DNA of 57,352 nt. Source: an uncultured Clostridia bacterium (GTDB lineage Bacteria > Bacillota > Clostridia > Christensenellales > Aristaeellaceae). Positions 49,211 to 57,350 of this stretch are shown here, in pieces. The notes under the pieces are model-generated. The model worked only from the letters and a program-made list of their open reading frames with translations. It was not told the origin of the DNA and made no database searches. The stretch is from the NCBI GenBank assembly GCA_937886445.1, contig CALGBY010000029.1:1-57352 (forward strand), read 5' to 3'. Within the stretch, counting starts at the first letter, position 1. Every line of letters starts with the position of its first letter. The translations under genes and the position numbers were made by a program.

Positions 49211-50296
49211 ATGCGGGTCAGACTGGAAAACCTCACCAAGCGCTTCGATGACAACACCGCGGTGGATCATTTCAATGTGGAACTGGAGGATGGCGAGCTG
49301 ATCTGCCTGCTGGGTCCCTCCGGCTGCGGTAAGAGCACCATTCTGAACATGCTGGCGGGCATCCTGCCGGTGACGGACGGTAAGATCTGGTTTGATAACG
49401 ATGATGTGACCGATCTGCCCCCGGAACAGAGAGGCATCGGTCTGGTATTCCAGAATTACGCCCTGTATCCCCATATGAGCGTGCTGAAGAATATCTGCTT
49501 CCCTCTGGAGATCCAGAAGGTGCCCAAGGAGGAACGTATTGCGCGCGCCACCGAGATGGCAAAGCTGGTGCATGTGGACACCATGCTGGACCGCAAGCCC
49601 AGGCAGCTTTCCGGCGGTCAGCAGCAGCGCGTGGCCATCGCGAGAGCGCTGGTAAAGAACCCCCGTCTGCTTTTGCTGGATGAGCCCCTCTCCAACCTGG
49701 ACGCCCGTCTGCGCCTTGAAATGCGCGAGGAGATACGCCGCATCCAGCAGGAGACCAAGGTGACCACCATTTTCGTCACCCACGATCAGGAGGAAGCCAT
49801 GAGCATCTCCGACCACATCGTGCTGATGAAGGCCGGCGTAAAGCAGCAGTATGACCAGCCCCAGCGGCTGTATGATGAGCCCGCCAACCAGTTTGTGGCG
49901 GATTTTCTGGGCAACCCGCCCATCAACAACATTCCCGGTGTGTTTGAAAACGGCGGCTTCACGCCCGACGGCACCGATGAGGTGATGCGCCTGAGCCGCT
50001 TTGCCGATGTAGCCTTCAGCGGCCGCGCCCATCTGGCTATCCGCGCTGAGAGCGTCGCCCCCAAAGAAAACGACGATGAGGCCACCATGACCTGCCATGT
50101 GGACAGCGTGTACAAGCTGGGCAAGGATGAAATGGCACTGGTCACCTGCGGCAGCACCCAGTTCCGCGTATATCTGAGCAGCGATTACGGCTATGAAGCC
50201 GGTGATACCGCCTATCTCAGCCTGAAGAACCGGGGCGTGTTCCTGTTTGACGAGGAAACCGGCGAACGCTACGGCGGAGAGGCGGTGAAAGCCTAA
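49211..50296 (+). CDS. MalK/UgpC/MsmX-like sugar ABC ATPase
   Basis: The 361-residue ATPase has Walker A GPSGCGKST, Q-loop FQNYALYPHMSV, signature LSGGQQQRVAIARAL, Walker B LLLLDEPLSNLDA and the H-loop TIFVTHDQEEAM. The C-terminal part (about 240-361) is the TOBE/OB regulatory domain of the MalK type (GRAHLAIRAESV). It overlaps the next gene by TAATG. It is the only CUT1-type ATPase in the window, so it may energise both this importer and the dextran-locus importer, as MsmX does for several importers in Bacillus. Confidence 0.95.
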   Translation: MRVRLENLTKRFDDNTAVDHFNVELEDGELICLLGPSGCGKSTILNMLAGILPVTDGKIWFDNDDVTDLPPEQRGIGLVFQNYALYPHMSVLKNICFPLEIQKVPKEERIARATEMAKLVHVDTMLDRKPRQLSGGQQQRVAIARALVKNPRLLLLDEPLSNLDARLRLEMREEIRRIQQETKVTTIFVTHDQEEAMSISDHIVLMKAGVKQQYDQPQRLYDEPANQFVADFLGNPPINNIPGVFENGGFTPDGTDEVMRLSRFADVAFSGRAHLAIRAESVAPKENDDEATMTCHVDSVYKLGKDEMALVTCGSTQFRVYLSSDYGYEAGDTAYLSLKNRGVFLFDEETGERYGGEAVKA

Positions 50297-52104
50297 TGAC
50301 AGTACTGAAGTCTCCGGCGGCGGAGAGCAAAAACGCCCGTGACAAGAGACATCTCTTTGATCTCCTGTGCGGCACATTGGGCGGTATTGCTCTGATATCC
50401 GGCATCTTTGCTTTGATCGCGAAAACCGGCAGCGGTTCCTTTGCCGGCGCAGAGACCATGTCGTGGCTGGTAATCTGCATACTGTGCGTACTGGTGGCCT
50501 TCCCCATGTTCATCCTGCGCGTTTCGGGCTATGCCGACGGCCATGCCCGAAGGGGCGTAGGCAGCACCGTACTGCACATTGCCCTCATCGGTGAGCTGGC
50601 TATCCTGTGTCTCGTGCTGGGCATCATCGGTACCTCCATGCTGAATGACAAGGCCAGAAACGCGCAGATCCCCAAAAAGATCTCCGTTTATTCCAGCACC
50701 GGCATCACAAACGGTGTTGAAAAATACGCTTATCCCATGCTGGCGGAGGCCGTTGAGCTTGGCGAAAAGGACAAGAGCCTGCAGAACAAGGTTTTTTCCA
50801 ATAAACGCAAAGCCGCGAACAGCCTGATCGAGCAGGAGCTGAACGGCGGCAGCGGTGACGCGGCTGTTATTTCGGGGGCCATCGGCATCTATGCCGACCG
50901 GGCCAAAGAGGTCTATCCCGATAAGGCGGAAGCCATTGACGCGGCGCTTCTGGCAAAGCTGGACGGCATCGTCACCACCGCGGCCGGGGAAGCCGAAGCC
51001 GCGGCAGCCTCTGTGACCGCCGGCAGCCTGAAGGATGAAATGAACCCCAAGCTGACCGAGCACTACGCCATCATGTATTTCGGCACCGCGCTGCTGGCAG
51101 CCGGCATCGCGCTGGCCCTGTTTACGATCCTTCTGATCGTCCTGTGGGCCACAAGAGACGAGGCAGGCCGCGCCCATATAGGCGAAAGGCTGGAGCCGCT
51201 GGATTATCTGCTGCCCTTCCTGGTGGGTGTGGGCGTATTCACCCTGTACCCCACCATCCGCGTATTCATCATGAGTTTCCAGGAGCGCTACCGCATCACC
51301 TCAAACGGCGCGGGCACCTTCGAGCAGTGGGGGCTGGGCAACTATGAATTCGTCATCAGCGGAAACACCAGCGAGGCCTTCCTGCGCGGGCTGAAGAACA
51401 CCGCCCTGTACGTGCTCTTTACCGTGCCCATCACGGCGGCCATCGCCATCGTGATCGCCTATCTGCTGAACCAGAAGAGCAAGCTGAACGCCCTGTTCCA
51501 GACCGCATATTTCCTGCCCATGGTCACCACGGCCACCGCCGTCGGCATGGTATGGAAATGGATGTTCAACGGAGATCACGGCCTGATCAATATGCTGCTC
51601 TCCTTCTTTACCCAGTTCTTCGGCGCGCCGGACAAGATCCAGTGGCTCATGACCGGCGGCACCCATCATTCCATCCCCATGGCGGTACTCATCATCTACG
51701 GCATCTGGAACAGCCTGCCCTTCACCATCATTCTGCTGCTTTCCGGATTGCAGAACATTGATGAAAACCTGTACACCGTAGCCAGGGTGGACGGTTCTTC
51801 CGGCGCCCGCATCTTCTTTAAGATCACCGTGCCGCTGCTTTCCCCCACCATCGGCCTTGTATTGATCATCAACAGCATTTCCGCCTTCAAGGTGTACACC
51901 GAGGTATTCGTGCTCTGGAGCGGAAAACCCGAAAACTACCAGATGGAGACCGTCACCTGGTTCATCTACAATAATATCATCTCGCCCACCGACGGCACCC
52001 ATTCTCTGGGCTACGCCGCCGCCGCTGCCATGATCCTGTTCGGCATCATCTTCATCTTTACCATGGTGCAGAAGTTCATCCAGCGCAAGTGGGTATACCA
52101 GTGA
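50296..52104 (+). CDS. CUT1 permease with an N-terminal membrane and soluble extension
   Basis: The 602-residue protein is a MalF-like permease; its normal six-TM core starts near residue 302 (LEPLDYLLPFLVGVGVFTLYPTIRVFIMSF) with the EAA loop RVDGSSGARIFFKITVPLLSPT. Ahead of it lie TM helices at about 21-43, 55-75 and 91-113, a soluble domain of about 145 residues (114-258, helical, Ala/Lys/Glu-rich) and another TM (259-284). Simple MalF permeases have about 290 residues. E. coli MalF has a large periplasmic loop, but it is placed after TM3 of the core. The start overlaps the ATPase stop by 1 nt. Confidence 0.92.
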   Translation: MTVLKSPAAESKNARDKRHLFDLLCGTLGGIALISGIFALIAKTGSGSFAGAETMSWLVICILCVLVAFPMFILRVSGYADGHARRGVGSTVLHIALIGELAILCLVLGIIGTSMLNDKARNAQIPKKISVYSSTGITNGVEKYAYPMLAEAVELGEKDKSLQNKVFSNKRKAANSLIEQELNGGSGDAAVISGAIGIYADRAKEVYPDKAEAIDAALLAKLDGIVTTAAGEAEAAAASVTAGSLKDEMNPKLTEHYAIMYFGTALLAAGIALALFTILLIVLWATRDEAGRAHIGERLEPLDYLLPFLVGVGVFTLYPTIRVFIMSFQERYRITSNGAGTFEQWGLGNYEFVISGNTSEAFLRGLKNTALYVLFTVPITAAIAIVIAYLLNQKSKLNALFQTAYFLPMVTTATAVGMVWKWMFNGDHGLINMLLSFFTQFFGAPDKIQWLMTGGTHHSIPMAVLIIYGIWNSLPFTIILLLSGLQNIDENLYTVARVDGSSGARIFFKITVPLLSPTIGLVLIINSISAFKVYTEVFVLWSGKPENYQMETVTWFIYNNIISPTDGTHSLGYAAAAAMILFGIIFIFTMVQKFIQRKWVYQ

Positions 52105-52118
52105 GAAGGGAGGCGGGC

Positions 52119-53294
52119 ATGATGACGAAAAATATCAAAACATATGTGCTTGTTTCCCTGCTGGTGCTGTGTGTAGCCGGCATGATCCTCTCTTCTCCCT
52201 TCGGTATGGATGTAAAAACCATCGCTTCCGATTTTCAGGTGGACGCCAGCAACCGCTTTGAGGTGAAGATGGATCTGTTCAGCGCCATGAACGCCCTGAA
52301 GGATGAAAAGACGCTGCTGGAAAACGAAACAGACGATGTTGAAACGGGCAATACCTACCACGCTCTGCTGAGCAGCACCGCCGTGGATTTCCCGGCTGAG
52401 GATATCTCCGCGTTCACCACCCGGCTCGTTCTGTTTGCAGCGTTTGTCATCGCGTTCATCGCGGTGGTAGTGCTGCTGAAGAAGATCCGTCTGATGCTGC
52501 TCATCATCGGTGCTTTCATCATGGTATTCCCCTTCTACTGGATGATCTCCGGCGCATTCAAATCACTGGAGGAGACTGTTCGCTTCCCGCCCAACTTTTT
52601 CCCCGCGGATCTTTCCAACGGCGCGGCGAACCTCAAGCTTGTGTGGGAGACCTCCAATGTGCCCTTCACCACCTACTATCTGAACAGCATCGTGGTGTGC
52701 TTCTTCTCTGTAATGGCAGTGATGGTCACCACCGTTCTCGCGGCCTACGCCTTCGCGAGGCTGAAGTTCCCGGGGCGTGATGTGATCTTCACCCTGCTGC
52801 TCTCCATGATGATGATCCCCTTCGAGCTGCTGGTGATCACCAATTCGCAGACCATCGTACGCCTTGGCATGAAGAACGAACTGGCCTCTCTGGTGGTGCC
52901 CTTCATCAGTTCCATCTTCTATACCTACATCCTGCGTAATTTCTTCATGAGTGTGCCCGAAAGCCTGTACAACGCCGCCACTGTGGACGGCTGCAGCAAC
53001 TGGGGTTACCTGTGGAAGGTAATGTTCCCCATGGCCAAGCCCTCGCTGGTCACCATCATCCTTTTGAACGCCATGGCCAGCTGGAACAGCTTCATGTGGC
53101 CGCAGCTGGTCATCTCCGAGCCTTCCAAGCGCACCCTGCCCTGGGCTCTGATCTGCTTCCAGACCGAAGCCGGTGCCAAGGACAACGTGCTGATGATGGC
53201 CGCCACGCTGGTGGTACTGCCCATGCTGATCATGTTCCTGTGCGCAAGAAAGCAGATCGTAAGCGGTGTATCCCGCGGCGGTATCAAGGGCTGA
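52119..53294 (+). CDS. CUT1 permease (MalG-like) with an N-terminal soluble insert
   Basis: The start is ATG 52119 or 52122 (GGGAGG just upstream); the GTG at 52089 overlaps the preceding gene. In the 391-residue product a TM helix (about 9-27) is followed by a soluble segment of about 70 residues (30-100, presumably outside), a second TM (101-120) and then the standard MalG core beginning LLIIGAFIMVFPFYWMISGAFKS. The EAA loop is YNAATVDGCSNWGYLWKVMFPMAKPS. As with its partner permease, the N-terminal extension is not usual in the family. Confidence 0.92.
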   Translation: MMTKNIKTYVLVSLLVLCVAGMILSSPFGMDVKTIASDFQVDASNRFEVKMDLFSAMNALKDEKTLLENETDDVETGNTYHALLSSTAVDFPAEDISAFTTRLVLFAAFVIAFIAVVVLLKKIRLMLLIIGAFIMVFPFYWMISGAFKSLEETVRFPPNFFPADLSNGAANLKLVWETSNVPFTTYYLNSIVVCFFSVMAVMVTTVLAAYAFARLKFPGRDVIFTLLLSMMMIPFELLVITNSQTIVRLGMKNELASLVVPFISSIFYTYILRNFFMSVPESLYNAATVDGCSNWGYLWKVMFPMAKPSLVTIILLNAMASWNSFMWPQLVISEPSKRTLPWALICFQTEAGAKDNVLMMAATLVVLPMLIMFLCARKQIVSGVSRGGIKG

Positions 53295-53352
53295 GCCCTG
53301 CATCGGCAATCATGATATGGCGGACACAGACAAATCATAGGAGGCGTTTTCT

Positions 53353-53628
53353 ATGTGTATTGCGGCAAAACCCGAAGGCAGATATCTGAAACTGCTCTGC
53401 AGACAGCTTCATATCGATCCGGAGTGCAGAGAGGATCTTCCGGAAGCGATCCAGGCGGCAATGACGAAGGTCCTTTCTGCGGACGAGATCGAACTGATCG
53501 AGGATAAATATCTTCGCAGGATGACCGTTGCAGAGCTGGCATATAAGCATAATACAGTTCAAAACATGATCGATGTGAAAGCGCGCGATATAAGGATTCG
53601 GATCGTCAACGAACTGAAGGGAGAATGA
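53353..53628 (+). CDS. Small protein with a sigma-region-4-like HTH
   Basis: The 91-residue protein begins MCIAAKPEGRYLKLLCRQL, with AGGAGG 9 nt before the ATG. The second half, LSADEIELIEDKYLRRMTVAELAYKHNTVQNMIDVKARDIRIRIVNEL, has the helix-turn-helix layout of sigma-70 region 4 (a (L/I)-x-x-x-E-x-A-x-x-x-x-x-x-x-x-x-I pattern), without a region 2. It could be a small DNA-binding regulator like those linked to phage or sporulation genes. I do not recognise a family. It has no obvious operon partner; the preceding permease ends 58 bp away. Confidence 0.65.
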   Translation: MCIAAKPEGRYLKLLCRQLHIDPECREDLPEAIQAAMTKVLSADEIELIEDKYLRRMTVAELAYKHNTVQNMIDVKARDIRIRIVNELKGE

Positions 53629-54106
53629 ACACCGCGGCCTTATGGTGCACCCTCCGGGTAAGGCACCGATGGGCTGTTTGAAGTAGGCCGTACACAATAT
53701 AGCATTTTCTCCCGAACGATGCATTTCGCGCCGGCATAACGGGATATGATCCGCTGCCGGATCCGGGTCCGCTTCCCACACTGTGCGTGAGCATACGACA
53801 GACAAATAAAGAGGAACTGTTTCATCAGGAAGCCTGACAGCGTTCCGACAGATCCTGTTTTCCGCAGGTGATGCCGGAGCGGCAGAGGGCTTCTTCTTTC
53901 ATTTGCAGTGTTTTCCGCCTGACGGATATCTGCTTTACTGATCATCAGCGCTTTCCCCGCGGCATATGGCTGAAACAGAGCCGGACGGATCTGCGCATTC
54001 CGCTGCCACAGATCCCCGCGACGCGGCCGCTTCGTACAGGTTTCGATCGGATATCCGGCACACGGGCGGCCATACTGAAGCAGATTGTTCACTCTTTGTA
54101 TTTCGG
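53629..54106. other. Gene-free stretch
   Basis: About 480 bp with no credible gene. A minus-strand frame (end at 53640) runs through it, but it overlaps the start of the next gene, is rich in Arg, Cys and Ser and shows no ribosome binding site or motif. It might be a decayed gene or a long untranslated region. Confidence 0.4.
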
Positions 54107-54135
54107 TTGACGCACGGTAGGCGGAAACATACAAT
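54107..54135 (+). promoter_or_regulatory. Promoter of the WG-repeat-like gene
   Basis: TTGACG (54107-54112), a 17-nt spacer and TACAAT (54130-54135), about 80 nt before the start codon. Confidence 0.5.
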
Positions 54136-54213
54136 ATAACAGTGCTGTCGGCACCGGATCCGCCGCAGGGCGGCTCAGCGAAGAAATGTGAGGAAACAGA
54201 GGAGTGAGTCGAA

Positions 54214-55326
54214 ATGATCAGAAAAATACTGGTTTGCATGCTTGCCTTAAGCATGCTCTGCTCCGCGGCGCTGGCGCAGATATCAGATGGCCCGGTAGCG
54301 GAATTTGACGGATGTGACTGGAGCATGCTGGAAGACGTGAATGTGCTTGTAAGATCAGAAGGGAATGTTATGTTTCTCTGTGACCTTCAGGGAAACAGGC
54401 TGAGCGAAGGCTATTCATCGATCAGCGACATTGGAGGATATATCCTTGTGCAGAATGAGACGGAGAGCGGCAAAGTGATGGGCGTGCTCAAGACGGACGG
54501 TACGGTGATGGTACCGGCAAACGCCAGAGACATTTCCGTCTGCAGCGGATATATCAATGCCGAGGCCGCGGACGGAACAGTGCAGGCCTACAGCCCGGAC
54601 GGCGCCTTACTGGACGCGGTCCCCTCCCAAATTTACGATTTTGACTATATCCCGGAAGAAGAAATGACAGCCAAAGCGGATAAAGATATGGATCTTGAAA
54701 CCACGCTGTATGCTTTGACCGATCTGAACGGAAATCCGCTTACCGGATACATCTATGAATATATCTCCGTTTACGAGCTCTACGGCAGCGATTACTGCCG
54801 CACATCCTCGGAGGATGATTTCACCGGCCTGCTGAAATATACGGGCGAAGTGATCTTCCCGGCGGAATATGAAGAGATCCTGCTGATCGACTCCGCAGTC
54901 TATGAGACCCGCGGGATATTCGCCGCGTGCCGTGATGATGTTGTGGCGTTTTCACAGAAGGCCGGAACTGACGGCGGCAAAGAAAGCTATGTTGTAACCG
55001 AGATCCCGCTGGAGGATGCCGATGATGTTGAGTTCTTCGGTTATTACGCGCTTGTGGAATACGAGGATGACACCTATGCCATTGCCCGGCCGGACGGAAC
55101 GCTGAGCAGGCTGGCGGTGGATGACTGCAGGGTCTATCCCGTAGGCGATCAGATCTTCATCATGACGGAAGTGGAAGACCCGGAGACTGAGGACGAGTTC
55201 ACTGTGCTCTACGACGCGGATCTGAACGAATTGCTTCGTACCGAATGGATGATGTCTGTCAGCCGGGACGGCCATGTATTATTGAACGAATACGGCGAAA
55301 AATGCTATCTGTATGATCTGAAGTGA
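54214..55326 (+). CDS. Secreted WG-repeat-like protein
   Basis: The 370-residue protein has a signal peptide (MIRKILVCMLALSMLCSAALAQ). No clear lipobox is seen, although a Cys is near the end of the hydrophobic stretch. The mature part consists of repeated beta units such as VMFLCDLQGNRLSEGYSSI, VMGVLKTDGTVMVPANARDI and TGLLKYTGEVIFPAEYEEILL, which fit WG (beta-propeller) repeats. It is acidic. The function is unknown; such proteins are common in gut Clostridia. It ends before a strong terminator. Confidence 0.78.
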   Translation: MIRKILVCMLALSMLCSAALAQISDGPVAEFDGCDWSMLEDVNVLVRSEGNVMFLCDLQGNRLSEGYSSISDIGGYILVQNETESGKVMGVLKTDGTVMVPANARDISVCSGYINAEAADGTVQAYSPDGALLDAVPSQIYDFDYIPEEEMTAKADKDMDLETTLYALTDLNGNPLTGYIYEYISVYELYGSDYCRTSSEDDFTGLLKYTGEVIFPAEYEEILLIDSAVYETRGIFAACRDDVVAFSQKAGTDGGKESYVVTEIPLEDADDVEFFGYYALVEYEDDTYAIARPDGTLSRLAVDDCRVYPVGDQIFIMTEVEDPETEDEFTVLYDADLNELLRTEWMMSVSRDGHVLLNEYGEKCYLYDLK

Positions 55327-55341
55327 TCCTTCGGGAATAAG

Positions 55342-55380
55342 AAAACGGAGCTTGCTCAAAAGGGGCAGGCTCCGTTTTTT
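55342..55380 (+). terminator. Terminator after the WG-repeat-like gene
   Basis: AAAACGGAGC (55342-55351) pairs with GCTCCGTTTT (55369-55378), followed by TT. A second small stem, CTGCCGGA (55386-55393) with TCCGGCAG (55399-55406), follows it. The remaining sequence to 55572 holds no gene. Confidence 0.9.
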
Positions 55381-55572
55381 GCCAACTGCCGGAAACCATC
55401 CGGCAGAGGAACAACATGATCGAAAGATCCGCCGATGCTGCAGCCGGTCTTGCAGCTCATTTTCATGGTATATGCCGCGTCATAGCAAACGCTGACAGCT
55501 TGACTGAATGCCCACCGGTTTCGTCGGGATCGTTTTTGCCTCTGACCGCGATACAATCTGCCTTCGGAATGT

Positions 55573-56118
55573 TTACGATCCGGGGCCTGTTTTTATGCCA
55601 TATGATCCTTGCCTTATGCCAGATGCTATTTTTGAACATTTACAGATGTTCATTATTTCTTTGATAATAGTGACCGTCGCGCTAATACATACAAGCGACG
55701 CACCGTACTTCACATCTGCAGCATAAACCGACAGCGGCAGGAGAAACAGCAAAAAGCCCGTAAGTTTATTTCCAAACGAATGCCCGATCGATAATCTGTG
55801 CGCTTTTTTGCTTGTGGCTAAAATGCCTATGACCTTTGTTACCGCGATGCTTTGGATCCAGATCCCGATCCAAAACGGAAGGTTCAGGAGAGGCAGTATT
55901 TTTACGGCATAGACAAGCGCAAAAAACAAGTCCGCTGCGCTGTCGAGCATCTCACCCTTTTCACTTTCGGTATGCAGTTTCCGTGCTGTAAAGCCGTCTG
56001 ATACATCCGTCACGCCGCACAGCAAATAGAATGCCGAAAAAAGGACGGAACGCGGAGGAAGCACCAGCATCACAAGCGAAAACAGAATCCGGCTGAATGT
56101 GATGATGTTGGCGACCAC
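55573..56118 (-). CDS. CDP-alcohol phosphatidyltransferase family protein
   Basis: The 181-residue, six-TM enzyme has the complete CDP-alcohol phosphotransferase motif D-x-x-D-G-x-x-A-R-(x8)-G-(x3)-D-(x3)-D, seen as DVSDGFTARKLHTESEKGEMLDSAADLFF. It would attach an alcohol (such as glycerol phosphate or inositol) to CDP-diacylglycerol at the membrane. The start appears to be GTG 56118 (MVANIITFSR), with no strong ribosome binding site, 3 bp after the stop of the preceding gene. Local base composition seems lower in G+C than the rest of the contig. Confidence 0.88.
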   Translation of the reverse strand: MVANIITFSRILFSLVMLVLPPRSVLFSAFYLLCGVTDVSDGFTARKLHTESEKGEMLDSAADLFFALVYAVKILPLLNLPFWIGIWIQSIAVTKVIGILATSKKAHRLSIGHSFGNKLTGFLLFLLPLSVYAADVKYGASLVCISATVTIIKEIMNICKCSKIASGIRQGSYGIKTGPGS

Positions 56119-56121
56119 GGC

Positions 56122-56976
56122 TTACTTTTTCCACCGTTTCAGCATCGGAAACAGGTTTTCACAATACGCTTTCATTTCTTCGTTGGTCATGCCCGCCTGT
56201 GAGCCGAACCGGCTGCACATTTCGATGTATTCCTCCATCGAAACCTTGTCGATGAATTCACCGCTTACATAGCAGTATTTGCAATAATCCTCATTGATAC
56301 TGCCATCGGCGTTCGTACCGAAAACATCCTCCGTTTCCATCGGCATCCCGCAGCTCTGGCAGATCCTCAGCTCTGCTTTTTTCCTGATCGGCACCCAGAT
56401 GCCACATTCGTAATCCGGCGACCGCGGATTCATCGCGGAATAGATTTCAAGAAATGAAGTTCCGGTTTCATACATCTTCCGAATGTTCGGAGCCCATTCG
56501 TTCCACACCTGCGCATTGAGTGTTTGCAATGACATCGGCAAAGCGCCCTTTGCCGAGAAGATCGCCCAGTCGCTTTCCGGGAAGGTGAAAAGCTCCAGCC
56601 CATCCGGCACCTCGCCGCCCCGGTATAGCCCGGCGATCCAATAGGCAAAGCCGTCAGGAAGATTATCGGCATCGTAGGTACCATTTGTTGAATAACCAAG
56701 AATCTCCTTGAATCGGTCGTCTCCCGAGACTACGACAAAACCACCGTTCTCTACGTTGCAAATGTAATAGGATGGGGTAGAGGACTGGAGACTTCTTGCC
56801 ATCTGTGCAGCCGAGGTAGGAGCAAGTGACAGGTTGGCGGAGCGTACGTTTTGGAAATGATGGGTCTCTATAACGAAACGACGTGCGATAGCCAATGCCT
56901 GGTCGGCAGTTCTTGGCGCTGCGCCAGCACCGGCAGCAGCCAGTGCAAGTGCTATTGATAATATTGTCTTTTTCAT
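56122..56976 (-). CDS. Chimeric ORF: C10-propeptide N-terminus joined to GyrI-like/zinc-ribbon C-terminus
   Basis: The 284-residue frame holds two unrelated parts. Residues 1 to about 105 are a signal peptide and the propeptide of Bacteroidota C10 (streptopain-like) peptidases (ADQALAIARRFV, YYICNVENGGFVVVSGDDRFKEILGYS). Residues from about 108 are a GyrI-like AraC effector-binding domain (GFAYWIAGLYRGGEVPDGLELFTFPESDWAIFS, YECGIWVPIRKK). The C-terminus is a putative zinc ribbon (CQSCGMPM...YCKYCY) with an (E/D)YIEMCSRFG tail. The break lies near 56.65 kb. An assembly join is far more likely than a natural fusion. The C-terminal half is probably a real clostridial gene whose 5' end is missing. 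Confidence 0.6.
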   Translation of the reverse strand: MKKTILSIALALAAAGAGAAPRTADQALAIARRFVIETHHFQNVRSANLSLAPTSAAQMARSLQSSTPSYYICNVENGGFVVVSGDDRFKEILGYSTNGTYDADNLPDGFAYWIAGLYRGGEVPDGLELFTFPESDWAIFSAKGALPMSLQTLNAQVWNEWAPNIRKMYETGTSFLEIYSAMNPRSPDYECGIWVPIRKKAELRICQSCGMPMETEDVFGTNADGSINEDYCKYCYVSGEFIDKVSMEEYIEMCSRFGSQAGMTNEEMKAYCENLFPMLKRWKK

Positions 56977-57350
56977 TACTTCTTCAGTTTGAGAGTTATG
57001 TCGGTAAAATATCCGTACATCAGATATGATATGGTACTTGTCTCTGGATATACAAGGATAAGCAGTGGGTTGCTGAATTTGATTTCATCAAAGTTCTCGT
57101 TTACCACACCTGTTATAGTGCCTGATCTGATAGCACTGCCGTTGATTCCTTCCGTTGCTGAATAGATACTTGCGTTGGAGAAGTCTATGCCCTGGATTGT
57201 GCCGAAGTTCAGGTTCTCAAACATTAAGCTTCCCATCTTCATGTCAACGGTTGTCTTGCCTGTTGATGCGTTGTGATGGAAGGTCATCTGGTGGGTGAGA
57301 GTATTACCTTCTTCGTCGAATGTAGGTGTAGAACCATCCCAGACTGCCCA
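56976..57350 (-). CDS. Bacteroidota secreted protein, calycin-like, 5' end cut by the window
   Basis: The frame is open to the window edge, and its visible part reads WAVWDGSTPTFDEEG...MTFHHNASTGKTTVDMKMGSLMFENLNFG. This beta-rich sequence resembles the calycin-like domain proteins common in Prevotella and Bacteroides. Its stop overlaps the start of the chimeric frame by TAATG, and the base composition is lower in G+C. I take it as part of the same foreign segment. Confidence 0.6.
   Translation of the reverse strand, partial: WAVWDGSTPTFDEEGNTLTHQMTFHHNASTGKTTVDMKMGSLMFENLNFGTIQGIDFSNASIYSATEGINGSAIRSGTITGVVNENFDEIKFSNPLLILVYPETSTISYLMYGYFTDITLKLKK

Noticed and set aside
53640..54326. A minus-strand 228-codon gene
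   Set aside because: It overlaps the signal-peptide region of the WG-repeat-like gene, has no ribosome binding site and shows no recognisable domain; it is at best a decayed gene.
56122..56976. A genuine new fusion of a protease propeptide with a GyrI-like domain
   Set aside because: The halves come from different phyla and different cell compartments, and the neighbouring frame is also foreign; an assembly join explains it better.
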